Notes under the pieces: generated by a model
Told to the model about the DNA's origin: nothing
Databases searched by the model: none
The model's input: only the letters and a program-made list of their open reading frames with translations
Shown here: one piece after another, positions 20,005-28,101 of the stretch
How the letters are laid out: the number at the start of each line of letters is the position of its first letter
Position numbering within the stretch: the stretch's first letter is position 1
Made by a program: the position numbers and the translations under genes
Assembly: GCA_018057825.1 (NCBI GenBank)
Contig: JAGPCY010000031.1
Coordinates: 1-64,000 of the forward strand
From: Kofleriaceae bacterium
GTDB lineage: Bacteria; Myxococcota_A; Polyangia; Haliangiales; Haliangiaceae
Reading direction: 5' to 3'
Length of the DNA: 64,000 nt

Positions 20005-20666
20005 CGCGCGACCAGCCCGACCCACAGGTCGTAGAGGACGTGGGCGTAGACCGCGTGGGCCAGCGAGCGCTGCCAGAACACCGCCGCGAAGCCGACCCCG
20101 GCGAGGACGCGGAACGAAAACGTCGCCAGCTCCCACGGCTCCCCCGCCAGGTGGTGAGCGGCGGCGAAGGCGAGGCTCGACGAGACCACCGCGGCGACCA
20201 CCGCGGCGCGCCGGCCGAGCCCCAGGTGGATCGCCAGCGCGGCCCCTCCGCCGACGCCGAGCAGGCGGAAGCCGAGCTCTTCGTGGACGCCGGCGCCCAG
20301 GGCCGCGACCACCGCGGTGCCGCCCAGGCCGACGCCCGACGCCAGGAGCGCGGCGACCGCGACCAGGGTGAGCGCGTAGAGCGCGGCCTCGCCGACCAGC
20401 GGCGCGAGGACGGAGAGAGACACGGCGCGGCGGCGGCCGCTCCGGGCGAGCCACGCCAGATAGGCCAGGCCCAGGCCGGCGTAGGCCGCGAGGTAGATCG
20501 CGCGCTGCCCGTCGCAGGCCGCCCACAGCGCCCGGGTCGGCAGATCGATCGCGCTGTGCTGGCCGGTCAACGCGACCGCCACGCCGTAAGCCAGGGCCAG
20601 CGGGCCGATCGCGGCCAAGCTGGCGGCGAGATCGCCGCGTCCGGCCCAGCCGACCCCGCGCCTCAC
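20001..20666 (-). CDS. CPBP-family intramembrane glutamic protease
   Basis: A 221-residue multi-pass membrane protein. It has the CAAX/CPBP motifs: the Glu-Glu pair in VHEELGFR, the histidine in FAAAHHL and the last motif HAVYAHVLYD. Family members cleave within membranes, process bacteriocins or modulate signalling; the substrate is unknown here. The start is GTG 20666 in GTGA overlap with the upstream M16-like gene, and its stop overlaps crcB, forming a tight three-gene operon. Confidence 0.85.
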   Translation of the reverse strand: MRRGVGWAGRGDLAASLAAIGPLALAYGVAVALTGQHSAIDLPTRALWAACDGQRAIYLAAYAGLGLAYLAWLARSGRRRAVSLSVLAPLVGEAALYALTLVAVAALLASGVGLGGTAVVAALGAGVHEELGFRLLGVGGGAALAIHLGLGRRAAVVAAVVSSSLAFAAAHHLAGEPWELATFSFRVLAGVGFAAVFWQRSLAHAVYAHVLYDLWVGLVAR

Positions 20667-22849
20667 CGCGCCCTCCGACGGCGGCGCCCGCGATGGTCGC
20701 GATGGCGGGCGACCGCGGGAGACTCGTCGCGCGGTCGGACGGTGGCGACGGTGAGATCGCCGGCGCCGAACAGCCGGGCGGCGAGCCGCGCCACCGCGGC
20801 GGCGTCGACCGCGGCGAGCCCAGGGCTCGGCGGCCGACCGGTCAGGCCGGCGATGGCCAGGGCGTCGAGGCGGCGCCGCAGCTCGGCGCCATCGACCAGC
20901 AGGCGGTCGCGCACCGCGGCCACGGTGGCGGCGTCCGGGGGCGCAGCGGCGAGGCGGGCCAAGGCGGCGCGCGCCGCCCAAACGGTGGCCGCGCGATCGG
21001 CCGGCTGGTCGAAGACCACCGCGAGGTAGCCGCGGTCGAGAGTGTCGGCGACGGCGATCCGGGTCGCGATCGCGCCGGCCCGCGCCGCCGCGAGCGGGCC
21101 GGCCGGCTCGGCCAGGTAGGCGGCCAGGACCTCGAGGGCCGCGCGATCGGGGTCGCCAGCGGGCAGGCCGTCGACCCCGACGGCGAGCGCCGCCTGCCCC
21201 GGAGCTCCGTCGACGAAGACCTCGCGCGCCCCGGCGGGCGCGAGGGGCGGCCGGGCGACGGCGGCCGGCGCGGACGGGCCCGCGGCGGTCGGCGGGCCGC
21301 TCGCCAGCGCCGCGGTCAGGTCGGCCAGCTCGATCGGGCCGATCGCCGCGACCGCCGCGTCGGCCAGGCGATGATGATCGCGCCACCACGCGGCGACGGT
21401 GCGCGCCGACAGACCGGGCGGCGGCGCGGCGGCGACCGCCGCCGCCAGCGGGTCGTCGCCGTACCGGGTCGCGACGAAGAGCGCGAGGGCCTGGCGCTGG
21501 GCGCTCCCGGCGAGGTCGCGGGCCAGCGCGGCCAGGCGCTCGCGATCGCGGGCGTGGCCGACCAGGCTCTCGTCGGGCGCCGCCAGGCAGCCGATGATGA
21601 CGCCGACGGCGTCGCGCCAGCCGTCGGCCGGCAGCTCGGCGCGGACGCCGACGCGGTCGCGCTCGACCACCACCTCGGCGCGGCCGCCGAGGGCGTCGAG
21701 GGCGCTGCCGTCGAGACATCGGGCCAGGCTGGCGGCGGCCAGCGCGGTCGCACCGCGGGCGGCGAGGTCCTCGACGGCCGGCGGGGTCGGCCACAGCCAG
21801 CGGAGGTGCACCGTGGCGCCGGGCCGATGCTCGAGGCGCACCCGCCCGACGGCGCGGACCGGGGCGAGCGCGGGTCGGGCCTGGCGTCGCGATCGCGGCG
21901 GCGCCGCGGCCGCGATCGCGCGCGCCGCCGCCAGGGCCGCCGCCGGCGTCACCGCCGCGACCGCCCGACGGTACCGTGCCGGCCACGTCGGATCGCCGGT
22001 CAGGTGGAGCGCCGCGGCCAGGACGCCCAGGGGGCCGCGAGCGCCCACGATGGGCAGGCGATCGGCCGACCTCCGGGCCTCGCGCCAGGCGTCGCGGTCG
22101 CCGGGCGCCGGCCAGGCCAGGCGCCCCGGCTCGATCAAGAGCGTCCCCGACAGCAGGGCGGCGCGCCCGGTGGCGGCGGCGGCCACCGCGACGACCGGGG
22201 CTCCAGCCGCCGTCGGCAAGGGCCCAGGCGCCAGGGCCCGCCCGGCCGGCGAGCGCAGCCACCGCCGCGGCCGCGCCCGACGCGTGCCAGGCCAGCGCCC
22301 GAGGAAGCCTGGGACCGAGGCGGCGACGAAACGCCCCCGCACGACCAGCGTCGCGCGGTGGGCCCGCCAGGCCTCGCGCCAGTGCGCGGCGACCGCCGCC
22401 GGGCCGCCCGACCGACCGACGCCCGGACGCTCGCCGCCGGGCTCGGCCGCCAGCGCCGCCAGCTCGGCCGCGACCACCGCGGGGTGAGCCTCGACCGCGG
22501 TCATCGCCCGCCACAGCGGGACCAACGTCTCGGCCAGGCCCGGCGCCGCCGCCCGCACGATGGTGGCCTCGGGGGTGACCCGACCGTCGAGGGCGCCGCC
22601 GGCCTGGGCCAGGGCGACGTGCTCCGCCAGATGCGCCAGGGGACGATGGTCGTCGTCGACGCCGCCGCCGAGCCAGGCCTCGGCCACGACGCCGTCGGCG
22701 GTGTCGTCGGGCACCGCGACCACGGTGAGGCCGTCGAGGTGCCAGGTGGTCGCGAGGTCGGGTGCGCGCATCGCCGCGGCCGCGATCGCCCCGGCCAGGG
22801 CGAGCGCGCCGAGGCCGACAGTGTAGGCACGACGCGACGTCAGGGGCAC
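20663..22849 (-). CDS. Membrane-anchored M16-like metalloprotease
   Basis: A 728-residue protein with an N-terminal hydrophobic anchor (about residues 10-28). The first domain carries HLAEH at about residue 73, the inverted zinc motif HxxEH of M16 peptidases (pitrilysin/insulinase). The rest has the size and Ala-rich helical character of two M16-like halves, but I could not locate the full second ligand set, so activity is not assured. The start is GTG 22849, preceded 9 nt upstream by TATGCT on the - strand. It is the first gene of the M16-CPBP-crcB operon and divergent from the lipoprotein at 22902. Confidence 0.72.
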   Translation of the reverse strand: MPLTSRRAYTVGLGALALAGAIAAAAMRAPDLATTWHLDGLTVVAVPDDTADGVVAEAWLGGGVDDDHRPLAHLAEHVALAQAGGALDGRVTPEATIVRAAAPGLAETLVPLWRAMTAVEAHPAVVAAELAALAAEPGGERPGVGRSGGPAAVAAHWREAWRAHRATLVVRGRFVAASVPGFLGRWPGTRRARPRRWLRSPAGRALAPGPLPTAAGAPVVAVAAAATGRAALLSGTLLIEPGRLAWPAPGDRDAWREARRSADRLPIVGARGPLGVLAAALHLTGDPTWPARYRRAVAAVTPAAALAAARAIAAAAPPRSRRQARPALAPVRAVGRVRLEHRPGATVHLRWLWPTPPAVEDLAARGATALAAASLARCLDGSALDALGGRAEVVVERDRVGVRAELPADGWRDAVGVIIGCLAAPDESLVGHARDRERLAALARDLAGSAQRQALALFVATRYGDDPLAAAVAAAPPPGLSARTVAAWWRDHHRLADAAVAAIGPIELADLTAALASGPPTAAGPSAPAAVARPPLAPAGAREVFVDGAPGQAALAVGVDGLPAGDPDRAALEVLAAYLAEPAGPLAAARAGAIATRIAVADTLDRGYLAVVFDQPADRAATVWAARAALARLAAAPPDAATVAAVRDRLLVDGAELRRRLDALAIAGLTGRPPSPGLAAVDAAAVARLAARLFGAGDLTVATVRPRDESPAVARHRDHRGRRRRRAR

Positions 22850-22858
22850 GTTTCCGGC

Positions 22859-22864
22859 AGCATA
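22859..22864 (-). promoter_or_regulatory. -10-like hexamer of the M16-CPBP-crcB operon
   Basis: The - strand reads TATGCT, 9 nt before GTG 22849, with no Shine-Dalgarno sequence between. Confidence 0.4.
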
Positions 22865-22889
22865 GCCCGACCCACCGCCCGTCCGGGGC

Positions 22890-22895
22890 TACACT
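22890..22895 (+). promoter_or_regulatory. -10-like hexamer, predicted leaderless start of the 22902 gene
   Basis: TACACT lies exactly 6 nt before ATG 22902 (spacer cggccc), the same geometry as at 2530 and 7382. Confidence 0.5.
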
Positions 22896-22901
22896 CGGCC
22901 C

Positions 22902-23381
22902 ATGGTTCGACCCTGGCTCCCCGTCCTGGCCCTCGCGGCGGCCTGCGGCAGTGACCCGGCGGATGTCGCCGGCTCCTATACGCTGGTCCTGACCAACGGC
23001 GACAACGGCTGCGCGATCGCCAACTGGACGCCCGGACCGATCAACGGCACGACCACGGTGGTCATCAGCCAGAACGGCGCGTCGGCGGCGGCCGACGTCC
23101 AAGGCCTGGCGGCGATCGCGCTCGACGCCCTGGTCGGCGGCCACGTCTTCACCGGCGATGTCGACGGCGCTAGCCTCGACCTGGCGATCGAGGGCACCCG
23201 CAGCATGAGCCAGGGCTCGTGCGCCTACACGATCGACGCGTTCCTCGACGCGACCCTGGCCGGCGACAACCTGAGCGGCGAGGTCACCTACCGCGCCCGC
23301 ACCAACGGCGGCAGCGACTGCGGGACGCTGACCGGTTGCGTCAGCCGGCAGGCCCTGGCCGGCGCGCGCCCACCCTCGTGA
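22902..23381 (+). CDS. Hypothetical lipoprotein
   Basis: A 159-residue lipoprotein (lipobox LAAAC, Cys15). The mature part looks like a small all-beta domain with alternating strands (YTLVLTNGDNGCAIANW, FTGDVDGASLDLAIEG, LSGEVTYRAR) and four or more cysteines. I recognise no named family. Similar single-domain beta lipoproteins are common in myxobacteria. Its stop overlaps the GTG of the next gene (GTGA), so it is co-translated with an acetyltransferase. Confidence 0.7.
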   Translation: MVRPWLPVLALAAACGSDPADVAGSYTLVLTNGDNGCAIANWTPGPINGTTTVVISQNGASAAADVQGLAAIALDALVGGHVFTGDVDGASLDLAIEGTRSMSQGSCAYTIDAFLDATLAGDNLSGEVTYRARTNGGSDCGTLTGCVSRQALAGARPPS

Positions 23382-23926
23382 TCACCCGCCTGCCGTCGGT
23401 CCAGCCCGAGCTCACCACCCCGCGGCTCCGGCTGCGCGCCTTCGTGCCGACCGACCGCGCGGCGGTGATGGCCCTGGCCGGCGACGCCGCGGTCGCCGAG
23501 TTCCTGCTGCACCTCGCGCATCCGATGACCGCCGAGGCCGCCGACGACTGGGTGCGGTCGGCGATCGACGACTGGGCGATCGGCGGCAGCCCGACCTGGG
23601 CGGTGACGCGGCGCCGCGGCGGCCGGGTGGTGGGCGCGGTCTGGCTGCGCTGGGCGCCGCGCCACGATCGGGCCGAGCTCGGCTACTGGCTGGGGCGGCG
23701 GTCCTGGGGCCACGGCTACGCCCGCGAGGCGGCGGCGGCGGCGGTCGGCTTCGGCTTCGACGTCCTGGGGGTGCATCGGGTCTTCGCCCAGCACCTCGAC
23801 GGCAACCTGCGCTCGGCGGCGGTGCTGGAGGCGATCGGCATGGCCTTCGAGGGCGTGCGGCGCGGGCACGTCAAACGCCGCGGCGCCTACCGCGACCTCT
23901 ACGGCTACGCCATCGTGCGACCGTGA
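23378..23926 (+). CDS. GNAT-family acetyltransferase (RimJ/RimL-like)
   Basis: A 182-residue N-acetyltransferase. It shows the RimJ/RimL start LTTPRLRLRAFVPTDRAAV, the acetyl-CoA binding stretch in YWLGRRSWGHGYAREAA, and the C-terminal NLRSAAVLEAIGMAFEG. It probably acetylates the N-terminus of a protein or an amino-sugar/antibiotic amine; the substrate cannot be told. The start is GTG 23378 within the stop of the upstream lipoprotein. Confidence 0.88.
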   Translation: MITRLPSVQPELTTPRLRLRAFVPTDRAAVMALAGDAAVAEFLLHLAHPMTAEAADDWVRSAIDDWAIGGSPTWAVTRRRGGRVVGAVWLRWAPRHDRAELGYWLGRRSWGHGYAREAAAAAVGFGFDVLGVHRVFAQHLDGNLRSAAVLEAIGMAFEGVRRGHVKRRGAYRDLYGYAIVRP

Positions 23927-24000
23927 CCGGCTGGCCCGCGGCTTGCTGCCGGTCCGGCGGGGGCCGTCGACCGGACCCCGGATCGCGAGGTTCCGCTGCC

Positions 24001-25422
24001 GTGACGTTGCCAATCGCAACCTTCGTCGTCGCCGCCGTCGCCGCCGCTGCGGCCGGGTGCGCCAACGCGCGGATGGACGATCCGCCGACCGACGCCGCCC
24101 CCGGCGACGCCGGCCGAGTCGATGGGGCGGGTCCCGACGGCGCGCCGACCGACGCCGCGCCCCTCGACGGCCCCAGCCCGGACGGCGGCGATGCCGCCCC
24201 GTCGCCCGACGGCGCCGCCGGCTGCCCGACCGACGCCACCGGGACAGCCTGCGTGCTCGCGCTGCACGCCCGGGCGCGCGCCGGCTGCGCGCCGGCCGAC
24301 GTGACGGCGCTGACCGCGGCCTTGACCGCGCGGCGCGGCGAGCTGCCGCTGTGGCACGACGGCACCGCGCTCTTCGCGGCCGATCGTGCGGTCGCGATCG
24401 CCGGCGCGTGGAACGCCTGGTCGACCACCGCCACGACCACCACCGCGCTGTGCGCCGGATCGCTCCACACCGCGACCGCTGCGGTGGCCACCGGCCACTG
24501 GCAGTACAAGATCGTGGCCGACGGCACCTGGACCCTCGACCCGTGGAACCGCGGCTTCGCGTTCGATGACTTCGCCGGCAACCCCGAGGGCCGCAACTCG
24601 GTGCTCAACACCCCCGACTCCGGTCGCGGCCATCTGGTGGCCCGGGCCGAGCCGCTGTGCTCGACCGCCCTCGGCAACTGCCGCGAACTCACCGCCTACC
24701 TGCCGCCGGGCTATCACGCCCCGGCCCAGGCCGCGACGCGCTACCCGGTGGTCTACCTTCACGACGGCCAGAACGTCTGGGACGACCACGACTGCTGCTT
24801 CGGCCACACCGGCTGGGAGGTCAACGTCGCCCTCGACGCCGAGCTAGCCGCCGGCCGGGTGGCGCCGGTGATCGCGGTGGCGGCGGGCCACGGCGGCGCG
24901 GCCCGCAACGCCGAGTACGGATGGTCGACGACGGTCGGCGGGGCCCAGGAGACCTTCATGGCCTTCCAGCTCGCGACGGTCCAGCCGACCGCGGAGGCGC
25001 TGTGGCGCATCGATCCGGCGCGCCGGGTGGTGGCCGGGTCGTCGCTGGGCGGGCTCATCTCCATGCGACTGGCCCTGGAGCACCCGACCGTCTACCGCGG
25101 CGTGGCCTCGATCTCCGGCGCGTTCTGGCCCGGCCAGGACACCGGCACCGCGATCCGCGATCGGCTGCCGGCGGTCGGCAAGGTGCCGATGGCGATCTAC
25201 CTCGACCACGGCGGCACCGCGGCCTCGGGCGGCGACGGCTACGCCGACAACCAGGCGGTGCGCGATCAGCTCGTCGGGCTGGGCTGGACCCGCGCTGACG
25301 CCCCGGCGTGTACCCGCGGCCCGGACGCGCTGTGCTACTGGCACGCGGTCGGCGCCAGCCACGACGAGCTGGCCTGGCGCGACCGGGCCTTCCGCTGGCT
25401 GCGCTTCCACTTCGCCCCGTGA
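24001..25422 (+). CDS. Lipoprotein esterase of the enterochelin-esterase/esterase D type
   Basis: A 473-residue lipoprotein. From GTG 24001 the signal gives a lipobox ending AAGC at Cys20, followed by a PTDAAPGDAG-type disordered linker. A beta-sandwich resembling the N-terminal domain of enterochelin esterases (AIAGAWNAWSTT, WQYKIVADGTWTLDPWN) precedes an alpha/beta-hydrolase with RYPVVYLHDGQNVWD, nucleophile GSSLGG and a C-terminal SHDELAW as likely acid/His region. An alternative GTG at 23923 overlaps the acetyltransferase stop but would bury the signal. Substrate is unknown. Confidence 0.8.
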   Translation: MTLPIATFVVAAVAAAAAGCANARMDDPPTDAAPGDAGRVDGAGPDGAPTDAAPLDGPSPDGGDAAPSPDGAAGCPTDATGTACVLALHARARAGCAPADVTALTAALTARRGELPLWHDGTALFAADRAVAIAGAWNAWSTTATTTTALCAGSLHTATAAVATGHWQYKIVADGTWTLDPWNRGFAFDDFAGNPEGRNSVLNTPDSGRGHLVARAEPLCSTALGNCRELTAYLPPGYHAPAQAATRYPVVYLHDGQNVWDDHDCCFGHTGWEVNVALDAELAAGRVAPVIAVAAGHGGAARNAEYGWSTTVGGAQETFMAFQLATVQPTAEALWRIDPARRVVAGSSLGGLISMRLALEHPTVYRGVASISGAFWPGQDTGTAIRDRLPAVGKVPMAIYLDHGGTAASGGDGYADNQAVRDQLVGLGWTRADAPACTRGPDALCYWHAVGASHDELAWRDRAFRWLRFHFAP

Positions 25423-25432
25423 GCGCGGCGGC

Positions 25433-25954
25433 TCACGGGCCGTCGAGGGGCAGGATCTCCTCGAGGATCGCCGGCTCGGTCGACGCGGTGACGTCGAACA
25501 GATAGATCGCGATCAACGTGTCGCCGTGCTCGAAGGCGCGCCACGAGCGGATGCGGTCGGGCAGCCCCTGGCGGGCGAACACCCGCTCGCGCGCGGCCTC
25601 GGACGGCGGGCCCAGGGCGGTGCGGCGGTCCACGAGCTGCCCCCAGCGCGCGGTCGCGCGATCGCGATCGGCCCAGCGCTCGAACCGCTGGACCCGCACG
25701 GTCCGACCACCGGCGTAGTGGGCCACGACCCAGGCGTCCCCGAAGACCGCGCCGGGCCGCCCGCACTGCGGGAAGACCTGCCGTCCGACGTCGGGCTCGC
25801 CGTTCGCGCAGAAGTCGTAGCGGCGCAAGGTCCGGGCGACCTCAGTCGAGGTCTGGCCCAGGCCGACCTCGAGCGGGCCGACCGCGCGCTGGGCTGCGCA
25901 ACCAGCGACGGCCAGCGCGCCGGCGACCACGAGCGAAAGCAATCGAGACCTCAC
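25433..25954 (-). CDS. Hypothetical lipoprotein
   Basis: A 173-residue lipoprotein (lipobox VAGC, Cys19) with GTG start. The mature region has GLGQTSTEVARTLRRYDFC and a FPQCGRPGAVFGDAWVVAHYAG strand pattern reminiscent of SmpA/BamE-like or similar small beta-alpha lipoproteins, but this is not firm. It converges on the esterase with a 10-bp gap and no repeat tract. Its start codon is only 23 nt from that of the divergent deacetylase-like gene. Confidence 0.68.
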   Translation of the reverse strand: MRSRLLSLVVAGALAVAGCAAQRAVGPLEVGLGQTSTEVARTLRRYDFCANGEPDVGRQVFPQCGRPGAVFGDAWVVAHYAGGRTVRVQRFERWADRDRATARWGQLVDRRTALGPPSEAARERVFARQGLPDRIRSWRAFEHGDTLIAIYLFDVTASTEPAILEEILPLDGP

Positions 25955-25962
25955 CGCCTCAT

Positions 25963-25970
25963 GATATAGC
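25963..25970. promoter_or_regulatory. Shared divergent -10 region between start codons 25954 and 25978
   Basis: The AT-rich octamer GATATAGC is the only plausible -10 sequence in the 23-bp gap. On the + strand TATAGC ends 7 nt before ATG 25978. On the - strand TATATC ends 8 nt before GTG 25954. One DNA site therefore seems to serve both genes, which makes their transcription mutually exclusive if both are leaderless. Confidence 0.45.
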
Positions 25971-25977
25971 GCCGCCC

Positions 25978-27297
25978 ATGTCGCCTCGCGTCCGCGCCCT
26001 CACGATCTTCCTGGCCGTCGCGCTGGCGGCGGGCTGCGCCGATCCGCTGGGCCCGCCCCGGGTCGAGCCGCCGACCGCGCCCACCGCCGACGACGCCCGC
26101 TACACCGTCGACGGCCCCGGCTGGTACTTGGTCGGCGACGCCGCCACCGCCGCCCAGGACACGATGGTGATCGAGGTCGTGGCCCCGGCCGGCGTCGACG
26201 CCGTCGACGTCTGGGTCGCCGGTCGGCCGGGCGTCCGCCTCACCGCCGAGGACGGTCACCGTTTCACCGGCAGCTTCGCGATCGGCGACCTGCCGGTCGG
26301 CAGCTACGACGTGCTCCTGGCCGCCGACGGCGCGACCACCGGGTTCGCCCGCCGCGAGCTCCACCGCTCGCATCCGCTGTACTTCGTGATGTCGACCGAC
26401 TGGGACTTCGCCGAGCCGGGCCAGAACTCCCTCGACATCCACGATCGCCTGCGCACCGATCACCCCGGCCTGCGCTACACGCACTTCGTCGGTCCCTACA
26501 CCTTCACCGACCCGGAGCTGACCGAGACCCGCAAGGCCGAGCTGGCGACCTGGCTGACCACGCGCCGCGATCAGCACGACGACGAGATCGGGCTCCACAT
26601 CCATCCGTGGTGCCACTTCGTCGCCACCTCGGGCCTGCCGTGCATCACCGATCAGTCGACGGTCTACCCCGAGGGCGATCCCACCGGGTACACGGTCAAG
26701 GTCGCGGCCTACGGCGAGGCTGACTTCGGCGTCCTCCTCGAGGCGGCCGACGCGGTGTTCGCCGCCCGCGGCCTGGGCAAGCCGGTGACCTTCCGCGCCG
26801 GCGGGTGGACCGCCTCGGTCGAGACCCTCCGGGCCCTGCACGCCAACGGGTTCGTCGCCGACACCAGCGCCAACAACTGGATGCGGATGGAGGAGTGGAA
26901 CGCCAATGGCGGCAGCGAACTCTATACGTGGAATATGGCCAACTGGTCGATGATCGGAGACACCAGCCAGCCGTACTATCCGAATATCGACGATGCCCAG
27001 TCGCCGGCCGCCCCCCAGATCGGGATTCTCGAGGTTCCCGACAACGCCATCATGGTGGACTACGTGACCGCGGCCGAGATGATCGCCATCTTCGGCGCCA
27101 ACTGGGACGGCGCGCCGCTGCCGGCGCCGCGCAGCTTCATGATGGGCTTCCACCCGTCGCCGCGCTTCGGTGGCTTCTACTTCTCGCGGCTGCAGGACAT
27201 CCTCAGCCACGCCGACCAGTTCCTGGCCACGAACCACGACGGCCCGGTCGTCTATGCGGTGCTGCGCGAGCTGGCCGAGGTGTGGACCGCCCCCTGA
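25978..27297 (+). CDS. Polysaccharide-deacetylase-like lipoprotein
   Basis: A 439-residue lipoprotein (lipobox AAGC, Cys20). A short Ig/beta-sandwich-like region (about 45-130) precedes a domain with NodB-fold features: FVMSTDWDF, with paired aspartates, and EIGLHIHPW, with two histidines spaced for metal binding, then a Trp-rich C-terminal half. It may deacetylate or hydrolyse a cell-surface glycan, but the assignment rests on these motifs only. The stop lies inside the stem of an intrinsic terminator. Confidence 0.62.
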   Translation: MSPRVRALTIFLAVALAAGCADPLGPPRVEPPTAPTADDARYTVDGPGWYLVGDAATAAQDTMVIEVVAPAGVDAVDVWVAGRPGVRLTAEDGHRFTGSFAIGDLPVGSYDVLLAADGATTGFARRELHRSHPLYFVMSTDWDFAEPGQNSLDIHDRLRTDHPGLRYTHFVGPYTFTDPELTETRKAELATWLTTRRDQHDDEIGLHIHPWCHFVATSGLPCITDQSTVYPEGDPTGYTVKVAAYGEADFGVLLEAADAVFAARGLGKPVTFRAGGWTASVETLRALHANGFVADTSANNWMRMEEWNANGGSELYTWNMANWSMIGDTSQPYYPNIDDAQSPAAPQIGILEVPDNAIMVDYVTAAEMIAIFGANWDGAPLPAPRSFMMGFHPSPRFGGFYFSRLQDILSHADQFLATNHDGPVVYAVLRELAEVWTAP

Positions 27298-27320
27298 CTC
27301 CGGCTGTCAGGGGATCTTTT
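27291..27320 (+). terminator. Rho-independent terminator overlapping the stop codon
   Basis: CCCCTGAC (27291-27298), a 7-nt loop and GTCAGGGG (27306-27313) form a perfect 8-bp stem followed by ATCTTTT. The TGA stop of the deacetylase-like gene lies inside the left stem arm. It is the only classical T-tailed terminator I see in the window. Confidence 0.85.
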
Positions 27321-27391
27321 CTGACGATCTGACTAGGCGTCTCACCGATTCCGTGTCAACCATCGGGGCAATCTAACTCTGGTGCTCCGAC

Positions 27392-27889
27392 ATGGCTGAT
27401 ATGGAAACTCGCATCAACGAACTCGTCGCCACCTTCGTCGCCGAGATCACTCGGCTGGCCCGGACGGCGGCGCTCGACACCCTCAACCGCGCCCTCGGCA
27501 CCGACGGCGGCTCCCCAGCCCCAGCGCCCGCCCCCATCGCGGCGGCGCCGGCGGCTCGTCCCGCCCGCGCCCCGCGCCCGGCCAGCGCCGCGAGCGCCAG
27601 CGCCAAGCGGGCCAAGGGCGAGAAGCGCCCCAAGGCCGAGATCGCGCAGATGCAGGATCAGGTGCTGGCTCACATCAAGGCCAACCCGGGTCAGCGGATC
27701 GAGCACATCAACAAGGTGCTCGGCACCAAGACCTCGGACCTGACGCTGCCGCTCAAGAAGCTCATCGCGGCCGGCGCGGTCACGACCAAGGGCGCGCGCC
27801 GCGCGACCACGTACTTCCCGGGCTCCGGCGACGGGACCGCGGCGGCCGGCAAGGCCAGCGGCGGCAAGAAGCGCAAGCGCGGCAAGTAG
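27392..27889 (+). CDS. Histone H1-like / winged-helix DNA-binding protein
   Basis: A 165-residue protein with three parts: an N-terminal helix (TRINELVATFVAEITRLART), a long Ala/Pro/Lys-rich linker, and a compact C-terminal helix-turn-helix (about 95-145, QMQDQVLAHIKANPGQRIEHINKVL cut into shorter pieces) followed by a basic KKRKRGK tail. The architecture resembles nucleoid-associated proteins that bind DNA by a winged helix and basic tails. No operon partners are visible. Leader positions 27321-27391 are AT-richer than average and probably contain the promoter. Confidence 0.72.
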   Translation: MADMETRINELVATFVAEITRLARTAALDTLNRALGTDGGSPAPAPAPIAAAPAARPARAPRPASAASASAKRAKGEKRPKAEIAQMQDQVLAHIKANPGQRIEHINKVLGTKTSDLTLPLKKLIAAGAVTTKGARRATTYFPGSGDGTAAAGKASGGKKRKRGK

Positions 27890-27922
27890 CGGTCGAGGGG
27901 CGGGTGGGACGAGCGCGCGGCC

Positions 27923-28023
27923 GCCGATGATGCGGTCGCCGATGGTGCGGTCGCCGATGGTGCGGTCGCCGATGGTGCGGTCGCCGATGGTGCGGTCGCC
28001 GATGGTGCGGTCGCCGATGGTGC
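27923..28023. repeat. 15-bp tandem repeat, about 6.7 copies
   Basis: The unit GCCGATGGTGCGGTC is repeated six full times plus 11 nt. The first copy differs by one base (GATGATG). It sits between the stop at 27889 and the promoter of the acyl-CoA synthetase. It is unrelated in sequence to the hexanucleotide tracts. Confidence 0.97.
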
Positions 28024-28065
28024 CGCGAAGTGAGCCGGCCGCTGGCCGGATTCACCGGCCGCGGC

Positions 28066-28071
28066 TACAGT
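28066..28071 (+). promoter_or_regulatory. -10-like hexamer of the acyl-CoA synthetase gene
   Basis: TACAGT lies 30 nt before GTG 28102. A TTGGAG ribosome binding site (28090-28095) precedes that start, so this gene appears to have a short normal leader. Confidence 0.45.
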
Positions 28072-28101
28072 GTCGCTCGGGGGAACCACTTGGAGTCCGA
28101 C

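Noticed and set aside
19636-20666. Fluoride riboswitch upstream of crcB
   Set aside because: crcB is translationally coupled to the CPBP gene with a 4-bp overlap, leaving no leader for a riboswitch.
27923-28023. CRISPR array
   Set aside because: Units are 15 bp and contiguous, without spacers; no cas genes are present. The same holds for the hexamer tracts.
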